A stretch of DNA of 64,000 nt. It comes from MPNP01 sp965221445 (GTDB lineage: Bacteria; Pseudomonadota; Alphaproteobacteria; Rhodobacterales; Rhodobacteraceae). The position numbers and the translations under genes are program-made. The notes under the pieces were generated by a model. The model was given only the letters and a program-made list of their open reading frames with translations. It had not been told where the DNA came from and ran no database searches. Positions 44,285-53,127 of the stretch are shown here, one piece after another (positions within the stretch are counted from its first letter, which is position 1; the number at the start of each line of letters is the position of its first letter). The stretch is from the NCBI GenBank assembly GCA_965221445.1, contig CBDCSF010000013.1, positions 1,612,001 to 1,676,000 on the forward strand, given 5' to 3'.

Positions 44285-44406
44285 GAAAAAGGTTATCAGA
44301 GTACTTGATAAAAGAAATCTCAAACTGGTTGGGTAAGCCTTTTCAAACCTAGAAAGGAATTCGATTCCGTGGTTTCAATCCTGGTTAAAACCTTATCCAG
44401 GGGCTC
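44285..44406 (+). repeat. 122-bp direct repeat, right copy (target duplication)
   Basis: This copy starts immediately after the right end of the element and includes the real 3' end of the C40 peptidase gene (44320-44406) plus a dead copy of the DUF2794 gene end. With the left copy it proves the insertion point and direction. Confidence 0.92.
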
Positions 44407-45180
44407 CACCACTACAAGCATATGAAATGCCGTGGCATGTAGAAGATCTTGATGATCAACCATTACCCCTACATGTCCTTCCCAAAAGGCCAAATCACCA
44501 CGCCTGGGGTTGTCACCCTCTTCAAGTAGGGCACCAAGATTGGCATACTGTTGATCACTATCTCGTGGGCATTGAGTACCTGTCATGCCAAGAGCAATGC
44601 TTACCAAACCTGAACAATCTATGCCTAGGGGGGAATTACCACCCCAAAGATAAGGAGCATGAATAAATTTTTCGGCAACTGAGACAAAATCCTCAGTACA
44701 TTGGCCAATTTTCTGGAGATGATTGGCTGGAATAAAATAGTCTCCGGTTACCTTGGCAAATTGACCTTCAACACCTTTTACCAAGAGTTTCGAACCCATG
44801 GGGAGCCAATTCAGACAACCAGATTTTATTTCATCCTTCTGGTACAAACCTGTACCCAAAACACTGACCTGATGCGATCTAGCACTTGAGGGAACAAGAT
44901 TTTCCTCAAGTACATAACCGATATACCCGTCATCCACAACCTGTCCGAAACACCATTCATCAACTTTCTCCAAAACCCTGAATTCATTGCCAAACAGCAA
45001 CTGACAGGTAAGGGCTCCATTCGGCTGCTTGAAAACTCCTGAAACAGGTAGTTTCCCCTGGAACAGTTCTCCCTTTACATATTTACGGGTCTTCACAGTT
45101 CCTTTTAACTCAATAGCTGCCACATTCTCATTGGCAGCTAGTAACCTCGGATCAATGTTGTCGTATGCTTTCTTGGGCAC
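44320..45180 (-). CDS. NlpC/P60 (C40) peptidase with SH3-like domains
   Basis: A 286-residue protein with two N-terminal SH3b-like segments (about 30-160) and a C-terminal NlpC/P60 domain. The catalytic Cys is in LGIDCSGLVSIAL, the His in WEGHVGVMVD and the third residue in LLHATAFH. Such enzymes cut between D-Glu and diaminopimelate in peptidoglycan stem peptides. No signal peptide is visible, as in the alphaproteobacterial dipeptidyl-peptidase VI type that works on imported peptides. Its last 87 bases are inside the 122-bp target duplication, which saved the gene. It starts 55 bases downstream of asd on the same strand. Confidence 0.9.
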   Translation of the reverse strand: MPKKAYDNIDPRLLAANENVAAIELKGTVKTRKYVKGELFQGKLPVSGVFKQPNGALTCQLLFGNEFRVLEKVDEWCFGQVVDDGYIGYVLEENLVPSSARSHQVSVLGTGLYQKDEIKSGCLNWLPMGSKLLVKGVEGQFAKVTGDYFIPANHLQKIGQCTEDFVSVAEKFIHAPYLWGGNSPLGIDCSGLVSIALGMTGTQCPRDSDQQYANLGALLEEGDNPRRGDLAFWEGHVGVMVDHQDLLHATAFHMLVVVEPLDKVLTRIETTESNSFLGLKRLTQPV

Positions 45181-45235
45181 TAAGTCACCAATTATATGCA
45201 GGTACGGAACCTTTGCTAAAATTACCAGGTTTGGT

Positions 45236-46258
45236 TTAACCTTTTTTTAATACCCTTCTGCCCAGCAATTCAGCAATCTGTACTGCATTCAGGGCAGCGC
45301 CTTTCCGCAGATTGTCGGATACACACCAGAAATTCAAGCCATATGGGATGGTCAAATCCTTTCTCAACCGACTGATGAAGGTGGCATATTCACCGATACA
45401 ATCCATAGGTGTCATATACCCTCCATCCTCATGCTTGTCCACAACCATAATTCCTGGAGATTCCGTTAGAATCTGTCTTGCTTCCTCCACCTCAATGGGA
45501 TTTTCAAACTCAACATTAATTGCTTCCGAATGTCCGACAAAGACCGGCACTCTAACACAGGTTGCAGTTACATTTATGTTTTGGTCAATTATTTTTTTTG
45601 TCTCAATAACCATCTTCCATTCTTCACGAGTATACCCGTCATCCATGAAACTATCGATGTGGGGTATGACATTAAACGCAATTCGGCAGGGGTATACCTC
45701 AGGTTCAACAGTTTCCTCTTGAGAATAGAGAGACTTGGTTTGGTTAAACAGTTCATCCATTGCCGCCTTACCTGAACCGGACACAGACTGATAGGTGGAT
45801 ACAACAACTCGATTTATGGTAGCTTTATCATGAAGCGGTTTTAACGCTACGACCATTTGCGCTGTCGAGCAGTTTGGATTGGCAATAATGTTTCTGTTTG
45901 AGTACTGGGTAATCGCCTCCGGATTCACTTCTGGTACGATGAGGGGAATATCAGGTTCATATCGATAAAGGGAAGAATTATCTATCACCACACAGCCTGC
46001 CTTGGCAGCGAGTGGTGCATATTTTTCAGTCGCACTTGATCCTATGGCAAAGAGCGCTATATCCCAGTCCTTAAAGTCAAATTGTTCCAAATCACCTACA
46101 ATTAGTTCGTCCGAACCGAATTCTATAGGTTCACCTGCTGATCTGCTTGATGCCAGTGCCTTTATTTCGTCAACTGGAAATTCCCGTTCCACCAGAATAT
46201 TGAGCATTTCTCTCCCGACATTCCCCGTTGCACCTACGACAGCTATCCTATATCCCAT
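45236..46258 (-). CDS. asd: Aspartate-semialdehyde dehydrogenase
   Basis: A 340-residue enzyme that reduces aspartyl phosphate to aspartate semialdehyde, for lysine, threonine, methionine and diaminopimelate. The NADP fold is VVGATGNVGREML, the catalytic Cys lies in NPNCSTAQMVVAL, and the C-terminal RVPVFVGHSEAINVEF has the conserved His. Length and motifs fit the Gram-negative/alphaproteobacterial form. The promoter should be in the AT-rich stretch above 46258. The C40 gene follows on the same strand. Confidence 0.96.
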   Translation of the reverse strand: MGYRIAVVGATGNVGREMLNILVEREFPVDEIKALASSRSAGEPIEFGSDELIVGDLEQFDFKDWDIALFAIGSSATEKYAPLAAKAGCVVIDNSSLYRYEPDIPLIVPEVNPEAITQYSNRNIIANPNCSTAQMVVALKPLHDKATINRVVVSTYQSVSGSGKAAMDELFNQTKSLYSQEETVEPEVYPCRIAFNVIPHIDSFMDDGYTREEWKMVIETKKIIDQNINVTATCVRVPVFVGHSEAINVEFENPIEVEEARQILTESPGIMVVDKHEDGGYMTPMDCIGEYATFISRLRKDLTIPYGLNFWCVSDNLRKGAALNAVQIAELLGRRVLKKG

Positions 46259-46748
46259 TTTTCACTTTCAATTTAAATGTGTGCTTTCCTTTCATTTAAA
46301 ATTTTATTTTGAATTTCAAATACAGGAATTAATTGCTCATCCATTCCTATACTGTGCACCAAACTTTCCGCAACATTATCAATTATAGGGAGCTCATCAA
46401 GTTAGAAGGCCTTAAAATAATGATTACGGGACAAAAAACCTTATATTGGGGACACACTCCTAAAGAATTTTACCTGGAATTAATTCAAAAAGGACGCCTC
46501 GGCTAAATTAATTGGTTGGCTCAATACCAGATTCCGCATAAAAACCTGATGAACTCATAGCATCTTGGAAAAGGGGGTATCTAAAGCTTGAAAACATGGA
46601 ACCAAATGTATGAATCGAGGCACAGGAAACAATTTTATCTGGCAAGGTATATGATTTGCCATTGTTAAGTCAACTTTGATTAGTTACATTTCAAAATTTG
46701 TATTGTTCAAAATGTTGCTTAACACATTCATAATTCAAATGCTTGAAG
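46259..46748. other. Intergenic between asd and the secretion genes
   Basis: A 490-base AT-rich gap. A 28-codon plus-strand frame at 46420-46506 (MITGQKTLYWGHTPKEFYLE) looks slightly coding-like but has no ribosome site. In Legionella and IncI the next genes after DotE would be DotP and others; nothing like them is seen, so the secretion cluster ends here. Confidence 0.5.
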
Positions 46749-47267
46749 CTAATAGACAGTCAGGTTCAAAAACAAATCAACAAGCATTCCCCAAAACAAA
46801 GGGAAATTAACCGCAAGTGTGCCAGCAACCAAAAAGGTAATTCCTGAACCTACGACTCTCGACCCTTGAGAACTGATCTGATTGAAGAGTAAAAAGCTTC
46901 GTACAATAGCTATAAATCCAAGAAACTGGATAACCAATACAACAAGTTCGATGAATTCCTGTGTATTACCTGTGTTTAGAGGCGAAATGAGTTGTTTGTC
47001 GTACTCAAATATGGAACGAGGATTTAGTTCCCGCCTTATCCCGAAAAAGGTTTCACTCAGTAAGGAAATCGTACTGGGGAGAGCAATTAGCATAATTCCA
47101 ACGACAAAGCCAACCAGAGGGCTGAGCCAGGAACCGAATTGTGACCCCAATTCTGATCTTCTGGCAGCATTTCGGATACTTTGAATAACAAGTAACAGAC
47201 CTACAAGATAGAAAACTCCTCTTAATAAGCTTTCGAAAGCCTGAATTATACCAACTAACTCAGCCAC
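46749..47267 (-). CDS. DotE/IcmC (TraQ)-like membrane protein of a type IVB system
   Basis: A 172-residue protein with four predicted membrane helices: around 12-28 (LRGVFYLVGLLLVI), 47-65 (LVGFVVGIMLIALP), about 112-130 (LVVLVIQFLGFIAIVRSFL) and 138-168. Sequence similarity alone is weak. The call comes from helix pattern, size and position: it is the fifth gene after DotI, DotH, DotG and DotF, the same place as TraQ in IncI plasmids and IcmC in Legionella. It starts 14 bases after the DotF-like gene. Its role would be in the inner-membrane part of the channel. Confidence 0.66.
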   Translation of the reverse strand: MAELVGIIQAFESLLRGVFYLVGLLLVIQSIRNAARRSELGSQFGSWLSPLVGFVVGIMLIALPSTISLLSETFFGIRRELNPRSIFEYDKQLISPLNTGNTQEFIELVVLVIQFLGFIAIVRSFLLFNQISSQGSRVVGSGITFLVAGTLAVNFPLFWGMLVDLFLNLTVY

Positions 47268-47281
47268 CGTATTTCACTCAT

Positions 47282-49192
47282 TTAATTCAGGTAAACGATG
47301 CCATTTTCCATAATAATCAGACGACCAGCCCTATCTTCCTTAATATTTAGAACCAGACCAAAACCTGGTATGTTATCCCCGATAACAACACCCTTCATGG
47401 AGTCGTAACCGTTTTCCATTTCCGAAAGTGACCTGATAACCATTAGTTCACTGGAAGGACTTGATTGCAGTGGTATTAATGGAACAGCTTCCAGATCCTT
47501 CAATCTGTCAGGGTCAATATTCTCCAGAAATATCTCTTCTGAAAGAGTTTCAGCGATACTGGTGGTAATGTCTTCCTGTTTTGTGGTTGTTATTTCACCT
47601 GGTTGATCATGATATGCTGTTTCCACCCCCGGGAAACCACTTATTCTGAATTTCTCCTTTATGTTAGCAGCCAAGTCTGGACTTAACGCCCAGTGACTTT
47701 GTCCCTCCGAAGGGTTTTGATCGGAAACCTGAACCAGAGTATCAAGCAAAACATTGGATGTCTTCAGAATATCCAGAATGCCTTGGGTCGCAGCATTCAG
47801 AGTTTCAATTTGTAGGGATATGTTTTGTAAAATAGTAGCTAGTCCTGACCCTTCATTATCTTCAAGACCGACTTGAAGGCTTTGCTGATTTTGTCGGTCA
47901 GTTTCCAATCCCAACAAAGAATTATGCATGTCCTCATGTATAACTGGAATTGCTATTGGTTCTTCCATTCCAACCTTGGCAATCAAGGGTGTTCTACTAT
48001 CCCTATCCGCTATCAAATAGGGGGATTTGTTGTGTATTCTTCCTTCCCTGATTGTATTCAAAGGGACTGGTTCCGAACTGGAACCTCCGTCATACAGCAA
48101 ATATTCACCACTAATTGTCTCCGAACTGGATATATCTACCCCATTCATTGGAGGTTCAGAGCTTAGTACCAAAGCAGTTTCCTCCCCACTTCCTACATTA
48201 TCACCATTGGGATGGTTATCCTGAATAAGGACAAGATTCTTCTGGATTTCGGATATTTCCTCAAAACTGGTTTTGGCCAGAGTTTGCCAAAAATTGAGCT
48301 CCTGCTGCGAAATTTCCTGATCAGACATGAGTTCTTCTTCGGATTGAAGGAATTTGTTTGTTAGACGTGGTACGTCCATACCAACCGTAACCTGATCTAC
48401 ATTGATTTGCTGTTGTAAACTCAAATCCTCTTTTCCGACCAATTTTGCCTTGACAGAAACAGGGCTTCCTGTGTGAATTGCCCTTTCAACCTCTGAAAGT
48501 GAATTTGAAAGGTAATCAAAGGCGGTTTGAGTTTTCTTCTCAATAAAGACAAAGTGATTGAACAACAAAAAAACAATCACAATCGTTACACCAACCATTG
48601 CTTTGATACCCCAGGTTTTGCCTATTAAGGAAACTCCCAAAGAGTTGACAGACCTTGATCTTGCTGCTGGTCTACTTTCCGAGGTTGTTCCGCTAATTTT
48701 TTCCTCGTCAAGTGCTTCACCTTGTGATTTGGCTGATGATGGCAAGATTTCCCTACTTTCCGACCTATCTTCTGGCAAGATTTCCTGCATTAATTCATCA
48801 ATGAATTTATCCCTTTCCTGTTGGTGTTTTTCCGAGGGGGCACCTTGAAGCGGATTGTCCAGGACATCCTCCGTGTAGTGATCCATGTCCATGGTATTCA
48901 ACTCATTTAAAATCAGGTCTTCCGTATTGTCATTGCTTGTAGCCTTTTCTGAGCGAGTAGATGCTTTTTTGGAGGTTTTTGATTGTTTCCTTGCCGGAGC
49001 CTTGGTTGTACCTCTAGGTCGCCCGGGACCAGCTTTGGTTTCCTTGGCAATGGACGTAGTCGAATTCGTTTTACCATTGGTGCTGGTGGTTCTGGGCTTT
49101 CTCGTTCTTGCAGTTGTGGTTTTTGCTTGCCTAGTTACCCTGGGGTTTTTTGGGGGCGTGGCTTTCTCGTCTTTAACTGCCGCTTTTTTCAT
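47282..49192 (-). CDS. DotF/IcmG (TraP)-like inner-membrane protein with basic tail
   Basis: A 636-residue protein with one membrane helix at about 195-217 (AMVGVTIVIVFLLFNHFVF). The cytoplasmic first 85 residues are rich in Lys, Thr, Ala and Arg and contain GPGRPRGTT, an AT-hook-like core; an acidic linker follows. The periplasmic part is long and Gln/Ser-rich and ends with VVIGDNIPGFGLVLNI and RLIIMENGIVYLN, matching the C-terminal pattern V-x-x-G-D-x-I-P-G-x-G of IcmG/DotF. Position between DotG and DotE agrees. It is much longer than Legionella DotF (about 270 residues). The tail suggests DNA contact, which is inference. Confidence 0.75.
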   Translation of the reverse strand: MKKAAVKDEKATPPKNPRVTRQAKTTTARTRKPRTTSTNGKTNSTTSIAKETKAGPGRPRGTTKAPARKQSKTSKKASTRSEKATSNDNTEDLILNELNTMDMDHYTEDVLDNPLQGAPSEKHQQERDKFIDELMQEILPEDRSESREILPSSAKSQGEALDEEKISGTTSESRPAARSRSVNSLGVSLIGKTWGIKAMVGVTIVIVFLLFNHFVFIEKKTQTAFDYLSNSLSEVERAIHTGSPVSVKAKLVGKEDLSLQQQINVDQVTVGMDVPRLTNKFLQSEEELMSDQEISQQELNFWQTLAKTSFEEISEIQKNLVLIQDNHPNGDNVGSGEETALVLSSEPPMNGVDISSSETISGEYLLYDGGSSSEPVPLNTIREGRIHNKSPYLIADRDSRTPLIAKVGMEEPIAIPVIHEDMHNSLLGLETDRQNQQSLQVGLEDNEGSGLATILQNISLQIETLNAATQGILDILKTSNVLLDTLVQVSDQNPSEGQSHWALSPDLAANIKEKFRISGFPGVETAYHDQPGEITTTKQEDITTSIAETLSEEIFLENIDPDRLKDLEAVPLIPLQSSPSSELMVIRSLSEMENGYDSMKGVVIGDNIPGFGLVLNIKEDRAGRLIIMENGIVYLN

Positions 49193-49220
49193 TGCGTCAC
49201 CTTTCTTTTATAAGATTGCT

Positions 49221-50771
49221 TCAATTCAGGACTACTATTGAACCGGTAAACAGGATACCGACTGGATGCCCGCTCTGGATGGTGATTAAAGGACCCTTTG
49301 GAATGTAATTGGCTATATCTGACGAAAGGGCACTGAAACTGTTTTTCAGCCCGGCATATCCTGCTTGTTCCAGTGTAGCAGGTTCTTCCACCAATACCTG
49401 AGCATTACCAATCGTTCCCAGGGTTGCACGAGGCTGAGCAAGGCTTTCAGCCAAACCGGAAATAAATGAGGTTGCAAATACCGGACCGTATCTTTGCAAA
49501 AGGCGAGGTTCCACTTTGCTGGCAATAAGAGATTGTCCCTCAATCCCATCTATGGCCAAGGCCGAAACTGAAAATTCCCTACCTTCCAAATTAACAAGTC
49601 TATTAAATGAAACCAACAAACCTTTACCGCTTGGTACGCTATTAAATTGGCCAACCAACCTCCAACCCTTGTAGTTTCCATGAGTAATCTCTACCAATAT
49701 CGGGCTTGAGAAATCCGAAGATACTTCTGCGATAACTTCACCATAAAGGATACTACCTGCCGATATCCTTTGATCTGGAACCCCATTATTGTTGGATTGG
49801 TTTTGTTTGTTTTCCCTATTTCCTGAACCGGGTTCAAAATTTTTTGCTGGTTCTGAGGAAGAACTTTTTTGTTCATCCCGGTTAGTAAAAAAGCCTGTTT
49901 CTGGTGCATGTACAACCAATGAATTGGCTATAGCGTTCATCTGATTAAGAACTGCCAATCGGTACTTGGATTGTTTTTCCGAAATCTCATTTTCTGGGTT
50001 TGAAATCTGGTAAGAGTTTCCCTTCTGGCTTAGGTCTGGAGCAAAGTTTGCACTGGATTCTTGTGCCGCTCTTTCTTTGTTTTTTTGTGAAGGAACCTGT
50101 TCTGCAGATGTACTAACCATGTTGGATGGTTCAGAATTTCGAGTGTTGTTTAACTCAGCAAGTAACTCCTCTGTGATTTTCTTTTCATTCGCGATGCGTG
50201 TATTGTCTCGGGACTGAACATCATTGCCTAATTCCATTTCCGATTCATGATTTTGATCCAATAAATTCGTCTGATCAGTGCCTGACCAAGGAAGGGAAAT
50301 AGTAATCTCTTCGGTCCGAATTGTTTCAGTTACCTCCTCAGGTATCAAAATGTATGATTCACTGGTATTCTCAACTGAAGCAAGGTTCTTCTGGTTGGCA
50401 AGTTTAACCGTTTCCTGATACTGATTAGAATTCCTCTGGGTATCACCACCTGGGGTTGTAATCATTCTGGGGACTCTGGCTAAAAGGGATGTGTCTTGTT
50501 GGGACACTCGAACACTCAGGTAGAGTCCTCCCATTAATCCCCCTAGAATTACTGTAATTACCAAGGATATTCTCAGTCTGGGTCGCCGATTATTGAAAAT
50601 GGTCCCGCTTGATCTCCCGGGCTCTGTATTACTGCGGTTTTTACCTAAAGAAATGAAGCCAACTATCCCATTTAACATACCCTTTGGGTGAAATCTTAAC
50701 CATCTGAAAATCATTGGTTTAGATCCTGTACCATCAAAATCACCAAGCAATTCATGGTCCGTTAGTTTCAT
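49221..50771 (-). CDS. dotG: DotG/IcmE (TraO)-like VirB10-type core protein
   Basis: A 516-residue protein with a cytoplasmic N terminus, one membrane helix at 67-87 (LRISLVITVILGGLMGGLYL), a long low-complexity periplasmic linker rich in Asn, Gln, Glu and Ser, and a C-terminal VirB10/TrbI-like barrel domain: AGSILYGEVIAEVSSDFSSP, LVSFNRLVNLEGREFSVSA and PKGPLITIQSGHPVGILFTG. DotG forms the central channel linking both membranes. Its start overlaps the DotH gene by 20 bases, a sign of coupled translation. The linker lacks the pentapeptide-like repeats of Legionella DotG. Confidence 0.87.
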   Translation of the reverse strand: MKLTDHELLGDFDGTGSKPMIFRWLRFHPKGMLNGIVGFISLGKNRSNTEPGRSSGTIFNNRRPRLRISLVITVILGGLMGGLYLSVRVSQQDTSLLARVPRMITTPGGDTQRNSNQYQETVKLANQKNLASVENTSESYILIPEEVTETIRTEEITISLPWSGTDQTNLLDQNHESEMELGNDVQSRDNTRIANEKKITEELLAELNNTRNSEPSNMVSTSAEQVPSQKNKERAAQESSANFAPDLSQKGNSYQISNPENEISEKQSKYRLAVLNQMNAIANSLVVHAPETGFFTNRDEQKSSSSEPAKNFEPGSGNRENKQNQSNNNGVPDQRISAGSILYGEVIAEVSSDFSSPILVEITHGNYKGWRLVGQFNSVPSGKGLLVSFNRLVNLEGREFSVSALAIDGIEGQSLIASKVEPRLLQRYGPVFATSFISGLAESLAQPRATLGTIGNAQVLVEEPATLEQAGYAGLKNSFSALSSDIANYIPKGPLITIQSGHPVGILFTGSIVVLN

Positions 50772-51672
50772 AGCTGTCCAACGTGACTTTCTTCACTCTA
50801 TCACCTACTGAAAACAGGAGTACGGAGCTGTAGGGTAATTGGTAGGAAACTATGTCGTCGGGACCTGCAAGTGAACCTAGCCAAGGAGGAGAAAGGAGTG
50901 CGTATCTTGAACGTATAAACAAGTCCTCGCCCTTGACCCAGCCCTCTGCCTTTATACCTTCAATAGTAATACTTTGGGCTTCTTCCGGCGAAAAGGTACC
51001 TGCGAGGGTTTTAAGTAAATCCTGATTACCCGGTAAGGAAAAACTGTCAGCTGGTTCATGGTTTGCTCGTTTTGTTGTCGGACCAAGCCTGGTTATTTGA
51101 AAATTCACCTGGTAGTGGACGGTTTCAGAAGAAATTTTAACCTCAAGAACAAGCGGTGTCGCTTCATCTTTTAGAGAAATAACCAGATTGGTTTGCCCAA
51201 CCCTCGCCAAGGGAGAAATCGTCAACGAGTTGGAATTTTCTCCAAGCTGAAGGATCTCAAAACTGGTACCGTCCCCAACAACGAATTGATTCACCGGCCA
51301 CGGTTCTCCAGTAACGTCAAAAAAACCAATAGCTGAAGCAATACCTGGAGTAACCCTTACAACGGGAGGTTGTACCCCTGGGTCAAGTGAAACCATTTGA
51401 AAATCAATCAGAGGGGCTGGTTGGGGCCGATCTATAATGGCTACTTCATTTTCCAAATAGATTTCCAGGAATTTTTCAACCATATCCGGAGACATGGGAA
51501 AGATCTGTTCCAAGGCTTTATAAAAATCGGATTGTTTTTCCGGTGAAACCTGATTTGTATCAAAAGAGTTGCTTTCCAGATTTTTTACTCCCTCCAGCTC
51601 TTGCCCGGAAAGAGGTTTCAGCCATATCGTTGAGTATAAAATACAACAGGTAATGAGATTGAAATGTTTCAG
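50752..51672 (-). CDS. dotH: DotH/IcmK (TraN)-like outer-membrane core protein
   Basis: The C-terminal 200 residues match DotH/IcmK: VRVTPGIASAIGFFDVTGEP, WPVNQFVVGDG, LTISPLARVGQTNLVISLKD and VHYQVNFQI. An ORF from the first common start (TTG at 51513) would lack a signal peptide. The same frame is open up to the dotI stop, and a CTG at 51672, three bases after that stop, gives KHFNLITCCILYSTIWLKPL as the first residues, a good export signal. I therefore propose 306 residues with a non-standard start coupled to dotI. DotH makes the outer-membrane ring with DotC and DotD. Confidence 0.8.
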   Translation of the reverse strand: MKHFNLITCCILYSTIWLKPLSGQELEGVKNLESNSFDTNQVSPEKQSDFYKALEQIFPMSPDMVEKFLEIYLENEVAIIDRPQPAPLIDFQMVSLDPGVQPPVVRVTPGIASAIGFFDVTGEPWPVNQFVVGDGTSFEILQLGENSNSLTISPLARVGQTNLVISLKDEATPLVLEVKISSETVHYQVNFQITRLGPTTKRANHEPADSFSLPGNQDLLKTLAGTFSPEEAQSITIEGIKAEGWVKGEDLFIRSRYALLSPPWLGSLAGPDDIVSYQLPYSSVLLFSVGDRVKKVTLDSYETNGP

Positions 51673-51675
51673 TTC

Positions 51676-52320
51676 CTAACCCTTTCCCGGTTTGACGACT
51701 ATTCTTGAAACTCCAACTGCATCTGGAGCTTCCCAAGTTGGAAGCCTTGATACGACCAGTTCGGCCAGAAGAGAATCTCTACTGATCTCACTTGCGGACT
51801 CGTAGGTAATGACCAATGGTATTTGGACTTCCCATGTGTAGTTTTTACTCTTGGACAAACCCGAACTGGTTATAACTGCCCCACTGGCAACTACAGTTGA
51901 TACAAGCCTGTGGTCACGAATGTAATTCAACATTCCAGAGGTCTCCATGGCATCGAGGAAGTTGTTCCACCCATCTGGTTGCTCAAAATATTTGGAGGCA
52001 CTCAGCAGATCATTTCGCCAATTGGCAAAATCAATGGTCATGGCATGTGTAACTGCCTCAACAGCAAAATTGGTAACCTGACCATCGGTCAGGAATGGCG
52101 TTGACAAGGGCACCAGCGGAAGAACACCACCATCAACCCTGGTAGCAAAATAAACCGGCTCGGGCTTGTGGTACAAAATCACGAGAAAAGATACCAAGAG
52201 TAGGGCCGTGACGAATACCATGACAAGTAAAGTCCTGGACATTCGCTCATGGCTTTTCATCCAAGTTTCATACCTTCGCTGGGCATGTTCGACTTCACCG
52301 TAATTCTGCCCTGTCCTCAT
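51676..52320 (-). CDS. dotI: DotI/IcmL (TraM)-like inner-membrane protein
   Basis: A 214-residue protein with one membrane helix at about 30-50 (TLLVMVFVTALLLVSFLVIL) and a periplasmic domain typical of DotI/IcmL: YFATRVDGGVLPLVPLSTP, VTHAMTIDFANWRNDLLSAS, and LVVSRLPTWEAPDAVGVSRI. DotI forms a ring complex in the inner membrane of type IVB systems. The family signature of a VirB8-like fold with A-x-x-x-x-D-F-x-N-W-R is well preserved. It follows the prepilin gene after 42 bases and is the first of five secretion genes in canonical order. Confidence 0.9.
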   Translation of the reverse strand: MRTGQNYGEVEHAQRRYETWMKSHERMSRTLLVMVFVTALLLVSFLVILYHKPEPVYFATRVDGGVLPLVPLSTPFLTDGQVTNFAVEAVTHAMTIDFANWRNDLLSASKYFEQPDGWNNFLDAMETSGMLNYIRDHRLVSTVVASGAVITSSGLSKSKNYTWEVQIPLVITYESASEISRDSLLAELVVSRLPTWEAPDAVGVSRIVVKPGKG

Positions 52321-52362
52321 GGCGGGTGGTACCTACACCTCAAGTTGAGATAATTGATACGT

Positions 52363-52953
52363 TTACCGATCAAATGTCCAGGTCAAGGACACCTCCCCAT
52401 CACTCGCATTCGCTGAACAAAAAGTATCGGCTGCACTAGATGTTATCCCATCACTATCGGTTTGGGTTCCATCAGTGACAGAAGCAATACCACTTCCAAT
52501 TGTTCCATTCCCAGATGCATCAAAAGCTATGATTCTGGTGCAAACATCGACGGGAACATCTGCCATTGCGATAGTAAATTGTCCGGTAGCACCTGTAACA
52601 GTTATTGCTCCGCCAAACCCATGTACCAAGGCATCCATATCCCCGTCATTATCTGAATCCTGTAATATGTTCGAGGGTACGGCATTGGATGTAATCAATA
52701 GGGTGTTTAAACCACTTGTACCGAATGATGCCTGCGTTTGAAAGAGGGCCCTGACTTGGGTTTGCAAAGAAGCCAGAGTTCTGACCATTTCATTGGTCTT
52801 GGCTGAAATTGAGGCCTGTTGAAAGAAAACAATTCCACCGATTATTGTACCCAATGCTATCACGGTGAAAAGAGCCGCTTCGATTAAAGTAGCCCCTCTT
52901 TCATATTGTTTATTTCTAGAGGATGTCTTTCCGAATCTTTTTTCCAAAATCAT
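52363..52953 (-). CDS. Type IV prepilin, PilS-like
   Basis: A 196-residue prepilin. After a 20-residue basic leader (KTSSRNKQYERG) comes the peptidase site G/ATLIEAALFTVIALGTI, with Gly20 at -1 and Glu25 as Glu5 of the mature protein, followed by the hydrophobic helix. The rest is rich in Gly, Ser, Thr and Asp, and the end has a Cys pair (VDVCTRII, ADTFCSAN) that may form the pilin disulfide loop. Long leaders of this kind occur in type IVb pilins such as PilS of IncI plasmids, whose thin pilus helps mating. It is located just before dotI; PilR- and PilQ-like genes lie 9 kb upstream. Confidence 0.82.
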   Translation of the reverse strand: MILEKRFGKTSSRNKQYERGATLIEAALFTVIALGTIIGGIVFFQQASISAKTNEMVRTLASLQTQVRALFQTQASFGTSGLNTLLITSNAVPSNILQDSDNDGDMDALVHGFGGAITVTGATGQFTIAMADVPVDVCTRIIAFDASGNGTIGSGIASVTDGTQTDSDGITSSAADTFCSANASDGEVSLTWTFDR

Positions 52954-53127
52954 TTATTGTCTCCAAAGTAAATTCTGAGTCTGCTTTGGACTTACAATTC
53001 ATCAATTTGGTGAAACTCCCAACTATTTTTTTAGGCTTGGTGAAGTTCAATGTGGATAACTTTTGGGAGAGGGCTTTTGCTTGGTTTTGTGGTTGTAGAT
53101 CCAAATCTCTTGGTATAAATTGGTACC

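Noticed and set aside
46420..46506. 28-codon frame between asd and dotE
   Set aside because: No ribosome site, no homologue recognised and the length is within chance expectation.
49691..49915. Short frames inside dotG and dotF
   Set aside because: They lie in other frames of low-complexity linker regions, which produce spurious open frames.
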